Part shown: piece after piece, positions 6,672 to 7,451 of the stretch
How positions within the stretch are numbered: the stretch's first letter is position 1
How the letters are laid out: each line of letters opens with the position of its first letter
NCBI GenBank assembly: GCA_036005325.1
Contig: DASYQR010000061.1
Span: 1-7,451 of the forward strand
Origin: SCTG01 sp036005325
GTDB lineage: Bacteria > Nitrospirota > Nitrospiria > Nitrospirales > NS-4
DNA: 7,451 bases
Direction of reading: 5' to 3'
The notes under the pieces: model-generated
Seen by the model: only the letters and a program-made list of their open reading frames with translations
What the model was told of the DNA's origin: nothing
Databases searched by the model: none
Position numbers and translations under genes: made by a program

Positions 6672-7046
6672 ATGGCTACCGGAACCTCAGCATCCGGCCA
6701 GGACTCCGGCGGAGCGGTCGGCGAGAAACTCTTTTACAAGATCGGTGAGGTGAGCCGGCTGACCGGCCTTCCCGCCTATGTGCTGCGATTCTGGGAATCC
6801 GAGTTTGGATTCCTGCGTCCCCAGAAAACCAGGGGCCGTCAACGGAAGTACACACCCAAGGACATCGAGGCCCTTCTCCAAGTTAAACGCATGCGGTACG
6901 AACAAGGGTTCACAATTGAGGGGCTCAAACGTAGATGGCATACTCGGGTCGGCGTGCAGGAACGGCGACCCTCGCGTACGACGGCCGATGTCGTGCGGCG
7001 CGTGAAGCACGAGGTCCATGAGATGCTGAAGGTTCTCGGAGAGTAG
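6672..7046 (+). CDS. MerR-family transcriptional regulator (small, no recognisable effector domain)
   Basis: The protein is 124 residues from ATG 6672. The N-terminal 19 residues are Gly/Ser/Ala-rich and probably disordered. The MerR winged helix-turn-helix domain follows: FYKIGEVSRLTGLPAYVLRF (21-40) is the helix-turn-helix, continuing into WESEF, and RPQKTRGRQRKYTPKDI forms the wing and next helix. KRMRYEQGFTIEGLKRRW lies in the segment leading to the dimer helix. The C-terminal tail is short and basic, ending in a helical RRVKHEVHEMLKVLGE. It has no cysteine cluster for metal sensing and no drug-binding domain, so the signal is unknown. I favour ATG 6672, preceded by GGTGG at 6662-6666. 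GTG 6663 is an in-frame alternative three codons earlier without a clear ribosome binding site. The gene lies just behind the IHF-like gene and ahead of tRNA-Pro, an order also known in Pseudomonas. Confidence 0.9.
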   Translation: MATGTSASGQDSGGAVGEKLFYKIGEVSRLTGLPAYVLRFWESEFGFLRPQKTRGRQRKYTPKDIEALLQVKRMRYEQGFTIEGLKRRWHTRVGVQERRPSRTTADVVRRVKHEVHEMLKVLGE

Positions 7047-7049
7047 ACG

Positions 7050-7063
7050 TCAACGATCGTTGA
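7050..7063. repeat. 14-bp perfect palindrome between merR and tRNA-Pro
   Basis: TCAACGATCGTTGA is a perfect inverted repeat starting four bases after the merR stop and ending 21 nt before the tRNA. A second, wider pair, CGTCA (7048-7052) and TGACG (7068-7072), overlaps it. It could be a protein-binding site, a weak hairpin with a 4-nt loop, or chance. No T-run follows, and I could not place a convincing -10 box that would make this the tRNA promoter. Confidence 0.45.
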
Positions 7064-7084
7064 TACATGACGGCACAAATGAGT

Positions 7085-7161
7085 CGGGGCGTAGCGCAGC
7101 CCGGTAGCGCACTCGCTTGGGGTGCGAGTGGTCGTGGGTTCAAATCCCGCCGCCCCGACCA
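7085..7161 (+). tRNA. tRNA-Pro (anticodon GGG), CCA encoded
   Basis: The 77-nt sequence folds as a standard cloverleaf. The acceptor stem CGGGGCG (7085-7091) pairs with CGCCCCG (7151-7157), followed by discriminator A and a genomically encoded CCA (7159-7161). The anticodon stem CTCGC/GCGAG (7112-7116 and 7124-7128) encloses loop TTGGGGT with anticodon GGG at 7119-7121 and G37 after it, as usual for proline tRNAs. The T stem is 7134-7138 with 7146-7150, containing one G-T wobble, and the loop is TTCAAAT. The leading C and the discriminator A are typical of bacterial tRNA-Pro. It reads CCC and, by wobble, CCU, proline codons suited to a GC-rich genome. Confidence 0.97.
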
Positions 7162-7223
7162 AACAGAACTTGTTCGATACCTCCAGTGATAACAACGCTT
7201 GCCCGTAGTGAGCCAACTCTTCG

Positions 7224-7451
7224 ATGATCAATCCCGACCGGGCCCGCATGAACATGGTCGAGGGGCAACTCGTTTCTCGCGGCATCACCGATCCCAGAGT
7301 CCTGGACGCAATGCGGAAAGTCCCGCGCCATCTGTTTCTGGATGAGGCGCTGGGCGATCGGGCATATGATGATTCGGCTCTGCCGATCGGCGAGAAACAA
7401 ACCATTTCTCAGCCCTATATCGTGGCGTTGATGACGCAAGCTCTCGCGCTT
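7224..7451 (+). CDS. pcm: Protein-L-isoaspartate O-methyltransferase, 5' part (runs off window)
   Basis: Pcm uses S-adenosylmethionine to methylate abnormal L-isoaspartyl residues in damaged proteins, starting their repair. Only the first 76 codons are present, and the frame is still open at base 7451. The visible sequence matches the family N-terminus: a MVEGQL block, RGITDPRVLDAMRKVPRH, AYDDSALPIG and QTISQPYIVALMTQAL. The SAM-binding glycine motif normally comes soon after this point, beyond the window. The start is ATG 7224; an in-frame TGA at 7209-7211 prevents a longer N-terminus. ATG 7248 and 7254 are later options but would shorten the conserved N-terminal helix. No clear ribosome binding site precedes 7224. 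The 62 nt between the tRNA and this gene (7162-7223) show no convincing promoter or terminator. Confidence 0.93.
   Translation, partial: MINPDRARMNMVEGQLVSRGITDPRVLDAMRKVPRHLFLDEALGDRAYDDSALPIGEKQTISQPYIVALMTQALAL

Noticed and set aside
7162..7223. Promoter for pcm behind the tRNA (TTGTTC near 7170, TGATAA near 7187)
   Set aside because: The spacing is only about 11 nt and both boxes match poorly.
1..7451. CRISPR array, prophage, insertion sequence or toxin-antitoxin genes
   Set aside because: No regularly spaced repeats and no transposase, integrase or toxin-like protein were found. Apart from the 58-bp repeat, the window is housekeeping genes.

Overview
The window is GC-rich bacterial chromosome, and every gene lies on the + strand. 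It contains two functional blocks. My best guess for the source is a Nitrospirota (Nitrospira-like) bacterium. This rests on the threonine/lysine cluster carrying an archaeal-type phosphoglycerate-mutase homologue, the long citramalate synthase, and the ihfA-like/merR/tRNA-Pro group downstream. It is an inference from gene content, not a sequence match.

Block 1 (1-6309) is an amino-acid biosynthesis operon of the aspartate family. It runs hom (5' end outside the window), thrC, an apgM-family gene, lysC and cimA. Gaps are 1 nt (hom/thrC), 43 nt (thrC/apgM), 89 nt (apgM/lysC) and 6 nt (lysC/cimA). Aspartate kinase and homoserine dehydrogenase open and branch the pathway, and threonine synthase closes it. 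No classical homoserine kinase (thrB) is present. The apgM-family gene sits where that step is needed, and related proteins have been proposed as alternative homoserine kinases. CimA starts an isoleucine route from pyruvate and acetyl-CoA that does not need threonine. Hom and LysC carry ACT domains, and CimA carries a LeuA-type C-terminal domain, so all three are probably feedback-controlled.

Three details in this block stand out. First, the apgM-family protein appears to have lost its nucleophilic serine (Gly56) and one metal-ligand aspartate (Asn350), while the other metal site is intact. Second, lysC has a consensus ribosome binding site and an in-frame ATG at codon 247, positioned to make a separate regulatory beta subunit. 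Third, the apgM-lysC gap holds a 58-bp pair of inverted REP-like hairpins with GTAG feet and compensatory stem changes.

Block 2 (6306-7451) begins with a sigma70-like promoter overlapping the cimA stop codon. It continues with an IHF-alpha/HU-family gene, a small MerR-family regulator, a 14-bp palindrome, tRNA-Pro(GGG) with encoded CCA, and the first 76 codons of a protein-L-isoaspartate methyltransferase (pcm) that runs off the window. No gene-free stretch exceeds 300 bases, and I found no supported gene on the - strand.
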